This document shows, in pieces, positions 63,122-64,000 of a stretch of DNA of 64,000 nucleotides. Origin of the DNA: Alisma plantago-aquatica (Eukaryota > Streptophyta > Magnoliopsida > Alismatales > Alismataceae). The stretch lies in NCBI GenBank assembly GCA_963693085.1, contig OY856413.1:745577056-745641055 (forward strand), in the 5' to 3' direction. A model generated the notes under the pieces. That model was not told the DNA's origin, did no database searches, and saw only the letters and a program-made list of their open reading frames with translations. A program made the position numbers and the translations under genes. Each line of letters begins with the position of its first letter. The stretch's first letter is position 1.

Positions 63122-64000
63122 TCATTAGAGAGGGATATATGATTTTTTTCTGTAGGTTCTGTCTCTTAGTCGTGTGATGTCACCCACCACATACCTTTGT
63201 CTCACACTCCACCATAAGAGGACTGAGAACATGCTATCATTTTCTCTCTTGATTGCATACACATTTCATAATAGACTTTGCATAATAGTTGTTTATTTTT
63301 TCTTTCATTACCACATATAAAAAAATAGAAAAATCATATATGCACAAGGAAATCATGGTGCATGTCATATAGTTGCATAAGCATTACATTTCTTCTTGTA
63401 TGAAAAATCTTGTCGAACTTTTTCTCTCTTAATAAAAAGGTACTGATTGTAGCCATTCTTTGAAAAAAAAAACACTTACAAAAAATTAAAGTGTAGTGAA
63501 ATTAGAAGCCCAAAGAAATTCTATCATGATAGAGAGGGGGCTTAAATGAAAAAAAGGGAAAAAAATATACGAATATTTTTGAAAGTTCAAAGGCACAATT
63601 CTACCCAATTATAAAGAAAAGTTAGCACATGTTGTAGTTTTGTAGATATTTTGTCTTATGTCGAGATGAAATAATAGTTGCATGCATCATTCCACCATAA
63701 TGATTAGGCATTAGGAGCATTCTATAAATTGCATCATCACAGGTTCATCATAATTTTTGATTGCATGAATGATTTTATGTGCTCATGAGTCTTCCACAAC
63801 CACCTATTTCAAGCACCCGTTGCTCTTATTGGTAGGCCACTCAAATGATTGTCTCCTCATTCATTATTCTATCAGGATAATTGCTTCCATGTAGATGGTA
63901 GGTATGGAAGGAGAAACATAGATAGGAGATTACACAATGCATCAAGTATGAACCAAATGATTTTATCATATTAACTATTTTAACTGATAGTGTCTCATTG
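63122..64000. other. Unassigned AT-rich flank
   Basis: About 880 bp with no ORF over 60 codons, no repeat shared with the rest of the window and no recognisable element end. It does not continue the D LTR into which the left end of B is inserted. Confidence 0.5.

Noticed and set aside
1..64000. CRISPR array, operon, tRNA or rRNA genes
   Set aside because: No regularly spaced short repeats, no bacterial gene order and no tRNA cloverleaf. The tRNA-like matches are only retrotransposon primer sites.

Overview
This window is nuclear DNA of a flowering plant, made almost entirely of transposable elements. The evidence is several classes of LTR retrotransposon with plant-type primer sites (initiator-tRNA-Met and tRNA-Asp types), Athila-like Gypsy and Sirevirus-like Copia protein fragments, a plant L1-type LINE and a short hAT element. 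I found no cellular protein gene, tRNA, rRNA or CRISPR array. The species cannot be named from the sequence.

Layout, left to right. (1) 1-9483: a non-autonomous Athila-like element (family E, minus strand) with a gag-like zinc-knuckle ORF. It is arranged as internal region, LTR (2957-4565), then part of a second internal region. This is interrupted by a 4.2-kb solo LTR (H, 4649-8850, 5-bp target duplication), which itself carries a 194-bp hAT element (5345-5538, 8-bp duplication). (2) 9484-16190: a patchwork of truncated pieces: a family D LTR fragment, a family C leader and LTR fragment, and a decayed Athila-type pol on the minus strand. (3) 16190-19185: a LINE whose ORF2 keeps one reading frame but has several stops. 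(4) 19186-21860: the 5' part of a Copia element (G, plus strand) whose gag is split by a solo Copia LTR (I, 19859-21600). (5) 21840-38114: a decayed minus-strand Sirevirus-like Copia element (F). It is split by a complete non-autonomous Gypsy element (A, 22641-33404) with 3.2-kb LTRs and an exact GGGAG target duplication. (6) 38115-41622: a family C LTR and the start of its internal region. (7) 41623-50430: a tandem array of family D: partial LTR, LTR, 734-bp internal region, LTR, 735-bp internal region, partial LTR. (8) 50431-63121: element B, a relative of A, carrying a solo Athila-like LTR (J). The two outer ends of B do not match. (9) 63122-64000: unassigned AT-rich sequence.

The genes do not form a pathway. 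What ties the window together is cis-acting structure. A, B and D encode no intact protein. They keep primer sites, purine tracts, TATA-like promoters and a shared sequence block of about 60 bp in the leader, so they probably relied on proteins of autonomous Gypsy relatives. The most notable observations are the D array with an internal region four times shorter than its LTRs, the leader block shared by A, B and D, the chimeric left LTR of B, and the E LTR flanked by a primer site on one side and a purine tract on the other. I see no convincing new defence or regulatory system.
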